Positions 11,934 through 23,424 of a DNA stretch of 64,000 nucleotides are shown here, piece by piece; within the stretch, counting starts at the first letter, position 1, and each line of letters begins with the position of its first letter. The translations under genes were made by a program, and so were the position numbers. The notes beneath the pieces were generated by a model. It searched no databases, was not told where the DNA came from, and worked only from the letters and a program-made list of their open reading frames with translations. Source of the stretch: Panaeolus papilionaceus (Eukaryota; Basidiomycota; Agaricomycetes; Agaricales); NCBI GenBank assembly GCA_015501605.1, contig JADNRZ010000023.1, positions 186,001-250,000 on the forward strand. The letters run 5' to 3'.

Positions 11934-14900
11934 TCACGCCTATCGCCACCGATGGGTTAGAAATCATCAACCAAGAGAGGGAGAGCAGATACTCACAAGA
12001 TAGTTATAGGACTTGCGGTCCTCGCAACGTTCCAAATACTCTTTCTAGCACCAATATAAGCCTCCATAAACGTGATGGAGATTTAAACGCAAACTCACTT
12101 CGATTAGCTGCTCGATTCTCCGCTTGATCATCACAGGTTCTGGCTGGAACTTGTTCGTCAACTGTATCACGACATCGTTGACCAACTCGTTGTGTGTCAT
12201 ATGTTTTCGCGCTTTCATGATGCGCACAACACAGGCCTAAATTAAATGTATGATTAGGATGTCAAGAATTTCCTGAAGTCTCGTTTAAAAAAGCTTACAT
12301 CAATTTGGAACCTCCTCTCCTCGTCGATACGCTCCTTGGTCTCCTTCCTCTCCTGGACAGATTCCACCTTGGCAGACACGGTGCTGATCTTGATCTTGCG
12401 CATCGTCGCCGTGAAAGCGTCGTTGAAAGAGAATGAATCGCCATTGTTGACTTCTCTTCCAGAAGGGTGCTTCTTGAGCACCTTGTACTTGGCGCATGCA
12501 AGAGTCTGTAAATGCCGCTTAAGGTCTTCTTCCTTCAGTTGCGTGGCATCCTTGATTTCCTGGAGAACGTGCAGGTCAGGATACTTATATAGCACAATAA
12601 TTGACGGGTTTAACTGACAGAGTACGTCAAGATGTCACCTTCCTCGATGTTTTGGAAAAGCAGTAGAATAATAGCCGCATACGTCGAAACCGTCAGGTCA
12701 TATTCGCCGCCTTTAAATCGTGCTCGCATATCAACAGTACCCAGCCCTAGCTGCCACGTTAACCGCCTGCCAGAATGTTTCGAGTGGTAGAACTGTTCAA
12801 AGGACGAGCAGGCACGGATAAGCTCTTGAGGTAGCGTGCATGGAATTTCGGTGTGCGTATTGGGCCAACAATTCGAGGTCATAACGATCACGGAAAGGCC
12901 CAGCCCGACTGATGCCTGCCGACCAACATCACGCGTTAGCACAAATGAGGCAAATAGGAAGGTTGGCACATACACCACTCCCAGAAAGATGATTCTGATA
13001 ATCCCGCGTCAAGTCAGATGATATCCTCATATCGTTGAACATCCCCTCCATTTTACGCGTGAACTGGATACCGCATTCCACCTTGAGTTTCGCCAGCATG
13101 CCTCTTTCCGCATCATCCGATACTGAACGTGCATTGATGAGGCGTTTGGCGAGATGTGACTTGTAATAACGTTCAAAGACGTCCTTCTCGGCAACAAAGC
13201 GGAAAACGACGATCGTTCGGTCGAGGGCCAGATCAACCTCTGTATCTGATTTCTACAAAAGAAAGGTAAAAATCGCAACCAATAGTCAGATAGGGCAACG
13301 TACCTTTTTGCTGCCTTTCTTCAGATGGTCGTCAATGTACAGCGAGATAAATTCTGAACACTTCTCGTTCTGGTTGACGAAGCTGCCAAAGGCCTGAAAG
13401 GTGTTTCAGACATGTGGTCCAAAAGAAAGAAACAGATGCAAACCTCATTCAGGGTATATTCAACCTCTCTGTTCGACATGAATGACTCTCTCCATACCAC
13501 GTCGAACTTGTTTTTGAGCTCCAAGACATTATTTACCCAATCTAGCGCTACCTGCACGCTGGATGCTGCTACCTTGGGTTTAGCTTTGACCTTGTCCGAC
13601 TTGTTGGGTGTTTCGCTGTCTTTTCCGTCTGCTTCTTCTGATGTCTCGTCAGATTGTGATAGGTCGTTGATCTCTTTGCCGCGACGGAGAATAGAGGCTT
13701 TGAGTGCAGAACGGAGGCAGCTCATGCCAGTTGGTATCAGCATGCAAAGGCGGTATAATCGGGAAAGCACATCCAACTTGTTGTTATCAATCATGCTATC
13801 GAGCCCCGATTGTTCTTTGGCGATGACGGCAGCGATGTGCGGAGAAAGAAGACAACGGACCAAGATATTGCGTAGCTCGATTCCAGTCTGACTGAACAGG
13901 TAATGGTTGGCGCGGCGATATTCGTCGTCTAGACGTTCTTCTGCCTATAAATTGTAAGCTCAATTAGTAGCTGGAATTGAAAGAGAAACAAGGCGTACCA
14001 ATCTCAAGAATTCAGGGGCATCGCATGAGTTCACCAATAACTCTCCCTCCCTCTTGTAGAACTTCTCCGTTTCGGCCAATAGCGCAGGTTCTAGGTCGCG
14101 CTTGTAAACAGGTATTCCTGAATTGTCTGGTTCCAGCCGGACGAATATGTCGACGCATCCCTTGACGGCGGAGCGATTGATACTGGAGTGATCCCTCTCT
14201 CGTTGTACCTGATTCAAGATTGCAGATATAACATGCTCCTTGATTGGAGATTTGACAATGTGCTTGAGAAACAACTCCCTGCCTAATTGGTCAGTCGGAG
14301 AAACATGTGCATTTGGAACGTATATGCGGTCCTAGTTTTGTGGTTCAGCCAAAACGAGTCATTTGTGGGTGCAGTTACGGAAGCACCCACCATGTACTTG
14401 AGAATCTGACCCAAGCGAAACATGCTTGACGAGTGATCATCCCACACTTTCTTTATAGCTTTCAAAAGCAGCTCCTCCTCTGTCGACTGCATTGTGGTAT
14501 CCGCTGTACTTGTTGGGAACGTAGGGATGATGTCAGTTGCAGCCAAGGTTTCGAGGTGCTCGGCGACAAGTTTGCTGACGCCCTGATATAATGTAGCCCC
14601 ATGTTTGTTGAGAACCATGTTGTATGCATATCGATGATTCTCTTCAAAGGAAAGACTTTGGGCGTTGTGGTTTTGAATTTCTCTGATATTCTTGGACAGT
14701 TCCTGCCATGTTCGATCTGCTGAGAATTCTGAGCCATGCTGAGCAGCTGGTAAGTAATGCTGCCAAAATTTATATGTAACACTCGTCTCACCTTGCGAGG
14801 AGCCAGCTTTTCAAGTAATTGCATCGGTTAGCGACATAAAGCTACTGATTGTCGAACTCGACATACGATCTTTGTCCTGCCTGTGCGCTTCACTGCGTAA

Positions 14901-14954
14901 ATTTAATCAGTAAGATGATATTAATCTGATAATATTCAACCTACCTGAGGACAT
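11934..14954 (-). CDS. CUL3: Cullin-3, scaffold of BTB-type ubiquitin ligases
   Basis: Scaffold of CRL3 E3 ligases: the N-terminus binds BTB adaptors and the C-terminus binds Rbx1 and E2. Several short 5' exons read [17 protein letters not shown], then [20 protein letters not shown] and [20 protein letters not shown], which match metazoan CUL3 rather than CUL1 or CUL4. Later blocks are [40 protein letters not shown] and the winged-helix/neddylation region [18 protein letters not shown], whose Lys is the expected Nedd8 site. The ending is recovered only by splicing: exon 11997-12044 ([16 protein letters not shown]) joins the six bases at 11934-11939 to give the canonical terminal YLA-stop. An acidic Ser/Lys-rich insert ([18 protein letters not shown]) interrupts the middle. 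Start at 14954. Confidence 0.93.
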
Positions 14955-16010
14955 TCTATCATCTAAAGAAATTCAAGGAAATTGAGATGGAAGATGTTGA
15001 GGAAGGTGGATTGGATTGAGTGTAAAGTGCTCTTGAGGGCGGTGAATAACTACTCCTTACTGGAATAGGGATTAAGCTAATTGTACTTGTTTGGATCTAA
15101 TGTTATTAACTTCTGGACCTTCACGGACCTGCCCTAAACATGCTACTTTATAGGTGTGATTCCACAACAATCGTTCTTTGGTTTTGCAATTGTTGCTACC
15201 CCACCATACTCACGACGGTAAGTCAATCTCAACATCGTTGTAATTATTTCGGTGGCTTACTCTTATTTCAGAGATGGTGTTTAAGGATCGCCGATCGTTG
15301 ATGCGTCGAGTCTGAGACTCTGAGTGCTAGCATGATGCTGGCCCGGTTATACGTTTGTCCATGGGAATGTCATATTGGTACACAGGCAGCTGAGAGCGCC
15401 GTTATGTGTTGTTGAGACTATTTGGTATGTGCTATTATACTTGGAGATTGTGTTTCTTTTGCTAACTACTATCACATCTATCTAGGAGAAAATTACCGTA
15501 TAGAGATGTATTCGTCATCAGGATAACTTTTGGCTACTTGAGGACCGGCGTCATATTGTTAGGCGTCGGTAAAGGGCAAGTATGCCCTACTGAACTGTGA
15601 GTTGTCAGACATATCTGTGTCTACGTCTTTCATGAATACTCAAACGATCACCCTCTTCGTTCAGGAAGCATTGGTGGATTCGCATTGGATAGTCAGCCCT
15701 TCGTGGAGTGCCAGCGAGGAATGCTGGACAGAGAAGCTCCTTGGATAGTGGTAGACAGATGGAAGCACATTGCATGGTATCAGTGTATTTTACAAATTAA
15801 TTACCCCAGGCCATTGGTGTCTTGCGCTTGTACTAGGTCAAGTACGTGCAATTGCCATGATCAATTCAATTTGATTGGGACACCTATCTTATCTGTGTGA
15901 TGTTTTGTTTGTGTGAGATTCAACTTGTCCATCATAGCCATTGCCAAAGTTTTAAAATTGTTGTTAGTCCCTCGAGTGAGGAGCCAGTCACAGGCCTAGT
16001 TGTTAGTATC
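14955..16010. other. Divergent intergenic region
   Basis: About 1.05 kb between cullin-3 and the RMND1-like gene. Several GT...AG pairs occur (for example 15220-15271 and 15424-15484), but the flanking frames are short and unrecognised; a non-coding transcript is possible and not shown. Confidence 0.35.
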
Positions 16011-17423
16011 ATGTCCCTCTTCCGCTTTATATCATCTACTCGTCTGCCATGGTCTGTTGGTCATGGTCATAACACGATTTGTATTGTGTCTAGAGGTTTC
16101 GCGTCCTCAGGTTCAGAAAACCCTCTCTCAGATGCCAAGGCAAAACCAAAGGCATCGACACCATTGCGTCGCTCGGCTTCGGCATCACTTCCAATTCGCT
16201 CAAACCCAACACCAACTCGTAGTCTTATAAAACCTGTCTTTACATTATCGACAGCTGAACGTTTCCTTCTCTCGCGTTTGCGGTCACATCCAGACCTACC
16301 GGCACGTTCTCAAGCTTTACATGAGTCGTGGTGGGTGCCGAAATGGGGCAAGGAAGGACAGGAGGGAGAGTTGTTTGTTTTCTCCAATGGAAGCATTGTA
16401 TCATGGGGGTTAGATGAAGCAGAAACGAGACGTTTTGCTTCTGAGGTTATTGAACGTACTCCTGGAATGCAAGTAGCACCTCTCCGTGATCCAGAGACAG
16501 AAGAACTGGAGTTCGTCGTTGACCCAATCGAGTGAGTTGGTCTACCTTTATAAACAATTTCGGAATGTGACTTCATTTTTGTAATGACTCGTGATAGGAA
16601 TACGAGGTTACAAGGAGATCTCATTATTTTGGGACAGACGGCACCTTTGAATGAGCCTGACCTCATGCCCAAGTCCTTACCACCCATGGTCTTCCCTTCA
16701 GAAACGCTGCTCGCGCGATACGCCTTCTCTCAGGCATTGTCACGTTCAACATCACTTTCTTCACTCGAAATCTCTTTAGACAACTACCTCGCATCTATGG
16801 CCCTGTTACCCCACGCGCTCGAGAAAACTGGAAAGCCAGGAATGGGACGAACACAGTTGATCAAAAAGCTGGGAGAACTCATGAAGTTTAGGCAATTGCT
16901 GAATCTGAACCGAGAGAACTTTTTGGAAGTTCCTGACTTTTACTGGGCTGAACCTGAATTGGAACGTGAGCTGACCCGTTGCTGCCCACTATTACAATTT
17001 GACACTGATTATGCTATAAATATTCTAAAACTTGATAGGATACTTCAATTCTCTGAGTAATGCACTCGAAGTCAAAGGGCGTACTTCAGCCGTGAACGAC
17101 AAGATCACTTATGCGGCTGAAATGCAGTCCGTCCTTCGTCAGCTTCTCACAGAGGTAAGCCGCACATGCATTGGATTCACATGTCGAACGAAGCTGAGCG
17201 AAGTCCTTTGATTCCAGTCGTCAACTCATTCCATGGAACTCATCATTATTGCGCTCATCGCGGTAGAAGTCGTCATTGTAATTATCCTCAACATGTTCAC
17301 TAGTTCGCAGTTTCTAATGCAGTCGTTTTTCCGCAGGCACTCATACGTGATGGTCCCGAGCTCTGGCATATGCTCATTGACTCGGAGGAAGAAAAGCACA
17401 AGTCGAGCACTGTCGCGGTTTAA
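16011..17423 (+). CDS. RMND1: RMND1/DUF155 family mitochondrial membrane protein
   Basis: Five exons (16011-16531, 16598-16965, 17039-17154, 17218-17277, 17337-17423) give 383 aa. The N-terminus is basic and Ser-rich, as in a mitochondrial presequence. The DUF155 core shows GELFVFSNGSIVSWGLDEAE, then VPDFYWAEPELERYFNSLSN, LEVKGRTSAVNDK and the C-terminal membrane helix HSMELIIIALIAVEVVI, ending ALIRDGPELWHMLIDSEEEK. These are hallmarks of the RMND1/Rmd1/Sif2 family; human RMND1 and yeast Mrx10 support mitochondrial translation. The intron at 16966-17038 was placed with a GTGAGC donor because it restores the conserved PELE...LEVK segment; read-through would end in a stop soon after. Confidence 0.88.
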
Positions 17424-17921
17424 ATGCCCGACCTACGCTTGCGATTGTGCACTGGTATCTGCATATTATTTTTATTGGAGTAAGACTGCTACATGTACCT
17501 ACCTTTTAATACCCAATCCCCGCTCTTTAATTTTTTTTCCCTTTCACTGAGATACAAACTGGTTTGTCTACAAGGAATCACGTTCTCGTCGAGTTGGTCG
17601 TCGTTCGGCTGCGCAAATTTGCTGTAGATATCTGTCAATATCGCACACTGCTCTCCCTTGCCCATCATCACTGCTTTCATATTAACTGGAGTACACATGA
17701 TAGGATGTGTTTCTGCCCCCTTGATTTCCATACAATCATGACTACTACCGTGCGTGCAACAAGGAGACGTCAAGAGTGGTCATAAATCAAGTTCTATCTT
17801 TAGGACATGCAGTACACTCACTCGGTTGCTGAGCAACGAATGCGTGTAAGTAAGTTATCCAGATCATGATGTTAGTTGTACTTGGCGTATTGAGTACTTA
17901 TGTAAATAAAGAACATAGATA

Positions 17922-18760
17922 TCAACTTCGGTGAGACATTCTGGTTTCTTTGAGCGATGGAAAAGAACTGGCGTCGCACAAAAATAGCCATTCTGGGAAT
18001 ACATTGAAGAAAGACTGCACGCTCGCACTATGTATTTTGCTCCTGTTGTCTTCTGGACTGTACAATTTCCGAGTACATTCTTCTTGCAGGCTTTCGAATT
18101 GTCCCTCTGGGGATGTCTTTTGGTTGCGCCGCCAGGAGAGATGATTGTCGGGGAATTTATGTAAGGTCAATCATATGAGCATAACTATGCCCTCTAACCC
18201 CGACCCATCATTGACGCCCGCTTGATATAATTAAATTTCGGTTGATGGCTACCCATCTTGGGAGCCGTAAAGCAGATTGCAGACCGATATAAATGTGCAT
18301 TGCCTCAATCATCCCAACCACATCAGCGCTGCGCATTGTATGGTGTGCTTCTATCAGATACTGCATATAGTTGTGTTGTTCCCCACTCTGAGAGCGGCAT
18401 AACTCTAACAACAATAGACTGTAAACTGGTTTGATAGATATAACTGTATCGAGACCATAGAGATATTTCGGTTGTACACTTTCCGGGAAGGTACGTGTCG
18501 CTTGACCATATCCGTGCATTTCGTGCGCTCATATCTATTCATTCGAAGGTGATAGTTGTGCTCACAGGGATGTCAATAGCTTGCGACCATCGAAGTAAAA
18601 CATCAGACATCGCACAAAAGTTCAAATTTAGCACATAGCTCGAACCGATCGTATGGCGTGTTCAGTCTTGAAGGTGAATCGAAATCAGTGGGGTCAGGTA
18701 ATATGGTATCTAACGGGCATGTGTGATTGTTTCTAGATTGGGTTCATCCCATTAGACTGA
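17922..18760 (-). pseudogene. Possible gene relic, product not recognised
   Basis: Three minus-strand open blocks read like ordinary protein but do not join cleanly. Block A ends ...LNTPYDRFELCAKFELLCDV and stops at 18603-18605. Block B, one frame over, reads DVLLRWSQAIDIP and ends at a GTGAGC donor near 18571. Block C (18208-18519) reads SIKPVYSLLLLELCRSQSGE and HTMRSADVVGMIEAMHIYIG. A fourth open stretch lies at 17922-18170. Between A and B the DNA contains GATGTCTGATGT (18600-18611, minus strand), which looks like a 7-bp tandem duplication; one copy would keep A and B in frame. I could not name the family. Confidence 0.3.
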
Positions 18761-18947
18761 TCATGCCATTCAAAGGCTATACTCAACTAACAGGGGGCTA
18801 CCATATCTCACATACCGATCTGGGCCACTGAACTACACCTTCAAACACGATCCGCTACACTATAGTGTTACGTTCTGCTTCTTCTCATGCAGTGCCTCTC
18901 CAGCTGGTTTGATTCCTCTTCACACCAGCTCAGCGGATGTCCCTCAG

Positions 18948-18954
18948 TATAAAA
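18948..18954 (+). promoter_or_regulatory. TATA box of the modular secreted protein gene
   Basis: TATAAAA 150 bp before the ATG at 19104. The paralogue at 60934 has TATATAA at nearly the same distance, so the promoter layout is shared. Confidence 0.6.
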
Positions 18955-19103
18955 CCCAAGCAAATCGCACCTCCTAGTTCCCCATCGCAGAGCAGGTTCT
19001 CTTCGACTAAACAATCCTAAGCACGCTTGGCCGTCGCACACAAATTACCAAATCCAACTCCCTCGTTCAATCAATTTAATCTTTCAAGTACCCCATCACC
19101 ACA

Positions 19104-20980
19104 ATGGCCTTCTCCGCTAAGGTACGTTGACCCGTCTATCGCCACTCACCTCCTAACCCTTACTAATAACTCATATAGCTCGTTGTCCTCGTCTTCGCCG
19201 CCCAACTCATGGCCGTCAATGCCTTGCCCCACGGTGGACACGGTCACTCCCACCAGATGCAAGCCCGCGCACCCAAAGGTGGACTCGGCGGCATCATCAA
19301 AGGTGTCGAGCACGTCGCAGGATTGTTCCTACGCGAAGACAATCCCGATGAAATGCTTGCCCGAGAACCAAAGGGTGGACTCGGCGGCATCATCAAAGGT
19401 GTAGAGCACGTTGCAGGGTTATTCCTACGCGAAGACGAACTCGACGAGATGCTTGCCCGAGAACCAAAGGGCGGACTCGGCGGCATTATCAAAGGTGTCG
19501 AGCATGTCGCAGGATTGTTCCTACGCGAAGATGAACTCGATGAGATGCTTGCCCGAGAACCAAAGGGTGGCTTCGGAGGTATCACAAGGGGAGGTGTCCA
19601 GCATGGTGGAGAGATGTTCGGACGAGAGGACGAGCTCGATGAAATGTTCGCCCGCGATGATGAGTTCGAGGCACGTGAACCAAAGGGTGGCCTTGGGGGT
19701 ATTATCAAGGGTGTCGAGCATGTCGCAGGCTTGTTCCTTCGCGAAGATGAGCTTGAAGAGTTCCTCGCCCGTGAGCCCGGCTTTTCAGATGATGATATGC
19801 ATCTCGAAGCACGTGGACAGGGATCCCAATGCCAGCCCTTGACCATCGACGACGCCAAGAGATGTACGTTACGGATTCGTATCTTCATGGGTTCGCGTTG
19901 ACTGATTATTGTTCGACAGTGCCTGGCTGGTCTCTGATTGAGAAATATGCTAATGACAACTACGGTGGTGGCAAATACACTGTTGTCACTAACCCACCCG
20001 ACGTAAGCGTTGATGCACTCTCCGATAGGCGCTCATGCTGAACCTTGTGACGCCGTGACTACAGTACCCTGATCGCGCGGCTACAGTTTGCGCTCCGCTC
20101 CAGCCCATCCAATTGAAAGTCGACCAGTCCAGTGTGTTTATTTCATTCTCGGAGCCACTTGTGTCGACATTGAACACTTCATTTTTTAGCCAAGGCATGC
20201 ACCAGTAACAACCTGGATGTCAATGGTGGTGTATCAGGGACGAATGCCCAAGTTGGTGTGAAACAGCGTGTCGGAGTCAGCGCAGAGACGAGCATGTCTG
20301 TTTCAAGTGCGTATCGATATCGTCCGATTATGTCTCGACTGTCTGACACGTATTTTGTAGAGAGCTCCGTTTTCTCAACTTCGTTGTCCTTCGGCGTCTC
20401 CATTGGCGTTCCTAGCATTGGACTCGGTGCTTCAACCTCAACGTCAATGAGCTCGACAATCTCCAATAAGTCAACCCAAAGGTAATACATCTCCAATAAC
20501 TATGTTCTGCATGTTTCTGATCCAACCAACTCATAGCTTCAAGTCGAGCTTCAACAACATGCAGGAAATCTCCGTTAGCTATGATAACAAGAAGGGAAAG
20601 AAGTGCGCTGCCAAGATCAGCAGCAAGACTTGTCAGGCAACCGCAACTGGTGAAGTCCCTCTCGTCGCATCCGGCTATGTCTGGTTCAACTATGACGATG
20701 CAGTACGTTCTTCGTCGCCGTTCGAACTGATTCATAAGCTAACCAACAACTTCCATCTTCAGCGCGAAGGAAAGCACGGAGGAGGCAAGCACTACAAATG
20801 TGAGTTTTAACAGGCCTTCGATCCACATCTGGGGAATAATACTGATATCGTTGTACAGGGGCTGTCCGCATCGAAGACGCCATCAAGAACCCTGCTCAGC
20901 GCAGCTCATCCATCCAATTCAACGGCAACTTCAAGGCTACCAGCAACACTCAAGGCAAATACGACGTCGCTTGCAAATAG
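19104..20980 (+). CDS. Secreted protein with five tandem peptide modules and a conserved C-terminal domain
   Basis: Nine exons (19104-19121, 19179-19863, 19920-20002, 20065-20131, 20190-20306, 20361-20481, 20537-20702, 20763-20799, 20859-20980) give 471 aa. Residues 1-23 form a signal peptide (KLVVLVFAAQLMAVNA). A His-rich stretch and five modules of 32 aa (one of 40) follow; each pairs a Gly-rich hydrophobic, mildly basic block (GGLGGIIKGVEHVAGLFLR) with an acidic spacer (EDELDEMLAREP). From QCQPLT onward lies a Cys-containing domain rich in alternating Ser/Thr (ASTSTSMSSTISN), with KKGKKCAAKISSKTCQATAT near its end. The C-terminal domain and several intron positions are shared with 59550-60934, which lacks the modules. 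The family is not recognised; an extracellular product and multi-copy peptide release are inferences. Confidence 0.85.
19269..19772 (+). repeat. Five tandem in-frame 96/120-bp coding repeats
   Basis: Units: 19269-19364, 19365-19460, 19461-19556, 19557-19676 (diverged, 120 bp) and 19677-19772. Units 1, 2, 3 and 5 encode nearly identical 32-aa modules. Unit 4 keeps the acidic spacer and P-K-G-G start but has a different core (GGFGGITRGGVQHGGEMFGR). All lie in exon 2 and every unit starts at the same codon after an Ala-Arg. Confidence 0.95.
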
Positions 20981-22274
20981 GTACACAATACACAGGGAGT
21001 TAATTGGTTTTTACGACTTAAAAACGTATATAATTTATCCTTATATAAAAATGAATAATATGTTTTCTCCTCGGACCAAAAGGTCCTGAGTGAGGCACGA
21101 TCAAGAGACCGAAGCTGAACGTCCCATTGAATTATAACGAAGTTGACTTCTTTTCGAATCGCAATCAATGTAGCTGACAACAGTTATCCCTGTTCTGATA
21201 TTCTTTCCCCAGTACCACGCCTTCATTGCTAAGAACTCAAGCGTCACATATTTTTGAGTGCCTCAATCATCGCAATCATTCCAGCTACTTTGAAGTAAGG
21301 AAAACACTTGCTTCCGGCCCCAATTGCATACACCAAGGCCTGATCAACCAAGACTGCGTATGCCAGCAACGCCGAGCACTCGCTCATCCTCAAAGATAAT
21401 TCAAAAGTAGGAGGTCCATGCCCAAAACCCGTGCAGTCAACGATAATATGTACTTTGGATACTAGTCAAGCTTCAAGCCCGACAATGCGACCAGAGATTG
21501 CCCTTAGGAGCGGCTGCGTCTTACACCACCATTGAGAGCAGGTGCGCAGCACGCTATCGGCTCCTGAAGTTCAACACCACCCCGTTAGCCTTCGTAGGCC
21601 GTTCGGAGGTACACTGAGATCATCCTGATTTCTCAGGTGATCTCGATGGCTGGCAATGCGCAATACCGCTGCCAGGCTGCGGAGTGGAATACAATTGCTG
21701 TATGAAATAGTCATGCTAGCACCAATGGGAGTTGGATACGCACTTATCGCCTTTAAATTGCATTTGAGAATCGGCGGCGGCGCTGGTGTGGCTGAAGAGC
21801 AAGGTTTATCAGGCCTTGATGAATGTAAGTGGAGAGGGGAATGGGAGGGGGTTTGGTTTTTTCAGAGGGGCGGGAATCATTGGGATGTCTGAGATAGTGG
21901 GGAAGTCAAAAGTATGTGAGGCTTAGGTGACTAGCAGAGAACAAGCATCAGAACTGGGATGACTGGGGTCAGTCATCGGTTTGAAAGCAAGTCAAGACCA
22001 AATTTTGCCCAATGCCCGCCTTTTATATGAGAACTTTATTTGTCTGAGTACCTAATGTTAAACAAGCAAGATAAATGGCGAAGCAAGCGAGAGCCTTGTG
22101 ATAACGTGTAGGCAGTACCTTTAGATGCAGCTACGCCAAGAGGGATACCTTCTCAGAAGCTAAGAAGCATACCATTAGATGGTAATGACCGCATCTATTA
22201 TTAGGATCCAAGAAATTGTATACAGGTATAGATTTCATTAAGTAGGGGCAACCGTGGTGCGCCCAAATTTATCT
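20981..22274. other. Convergent intergenic region
   Basis: About 1.3 kb between the modular secreted protein gene and the cytochrome-b5-domain gene. An open frame at 21656-21892 lacks motifs and a plausible splice structure. No gene supported. Confidence 0.4.
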
Positions 22275-23092
22275 TCATGGTGAAGCTGGCTCCGGAACCA
22301 AAAATCCGACCAGACAGGCATCTAGCATAAAGTCTACATTGACCCAGGCATGTGTTGAAGCTGGGTAACAACGTCAATATAGAACTGTATCACCAATAGA
22401 GATAAACTCACCAAAAAGTTTTGTCCCATCTCTTCCAGCCACTCGCATAAGCTCTTTCTCTCCTCCAGGGTGAAACGCAAGGTAAGGCGTCATATTGTAC
22501 ACCTTGCCATTAAAAGCGGACCATGCATCGTCCTTCTTATTGTGCTGCTTCAGCTCAGACGGAGGTATCCGTTGCAAGGTGTCAACTCCCTATAGAAATA
22601 ACACATAAAAAAATGAGTGAGAATGCCACAAAGATCGGAACATGCCGCACTTACCCTCAAATCAGCACCAGATGATTTGAGTGCTGCCCAGTCCAAAGGA
22701 CCAAAACCAGGTGCAAGGGCCACCTTCGGACCCCTCTTTGTATTCGGTTTCGGTGGCACTTTAGTGGTAGTAGTCGGCACCATGAGGCTGTTCCCCGGTC
22801 TAGATGGCACACCAGGTGTCCTCACAGACAGCGATGGGATGGGTGGGGGTGGCATCAACATTGCATCGGATAAGACAGAAGGTTTCGTTGACGACGATTG
22901 GGCCCTTTGCGCACTATTCAGCGCAGGGAAAGCAGGTGGGGAGTCGTCATCGTCGGCGCCTCGTTCCGTCTCTGTGTCGCCGCCTTCATCATCAGAAGCA
23001 GGTGGCGAGACCTTGTTCAGCGTTGGAACAGGATCTGTTTGTTCTGCGGGTACTGTACCACCATAGAGCCAGCTACGAAGGTAGGATGTCAT
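22275..23092 (-). CDS. Cytochrome b5-like heme-binding protein
   Basis: Three exons (22655-23092, 22412-22589, 22275-22360) join in frame to 233 aa. Residues 1-145 are Pro/Ser/Thr-rich and probably disordered. The C-terminal ~85 aa form a cytochrome b5 fold: IPPSELKQHNKKDDAWSAF, the heme-ligand motif YLAFHPGGEKELMRVAGRDG, and the second axial His in THAWVNVDFMLDACLVGFLV. This is closest to the soluble b5 domain of CYB5R4 and yeast Irc21. No reductase domain and no membrane anchor are present, so it needs a partner for electron supply. The second axial His appears only when the exon at 22275-22360 is joined. Confidence 0.88.
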
Positions 23093-23424
23093 GGAAAGAT
23101 ATTGATAGATGTGGTGGTATAAGTGATAGTGTCATTTTTGTGAGCGTCAAAGGTTGCAGTACTGAGTAACCGAGTCATCCTTAGCTAAAGTTATTTGGTT
23201 CCGCTTGTCGAGCACGCCTCTAGAACTCAGGTCAGCATCCCATTGCTTATTGCTCTAGTAGATAGGTATTGCAATATCAAATTATAAGTTTACGTGTATA
23301 CATTGAATGAAAGGTATCCAAGAATAATCGTACAAAAATACAAGTACAAGAATACAAACTCATAACATGTTCGTGAAATAAATGGGTACTCGCAAAAAAA
23401 TGGTATGAAGAAAGTCATAATTCA
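23093..23424. other. Short intergenic region, promoter of the cytochrome b5 gene
   Basis: 332 bp, AT-rich near 23275-23420, between two minus-strand genes. It holds the terminator of the PalI-type gene and the promoter of the b5 gene. Confidence 0.4.

Larger units (their letters stand above)
17424..19103. other. Long intergenic region containing a gene relic
   Basis: About 1.7 kb between the RMND1-like gene and the modular secreted protein. It holds the protein-like minus-strand fragments described separately (17922-18760) and the downstream gene's promoter. Confidence 0.4.
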
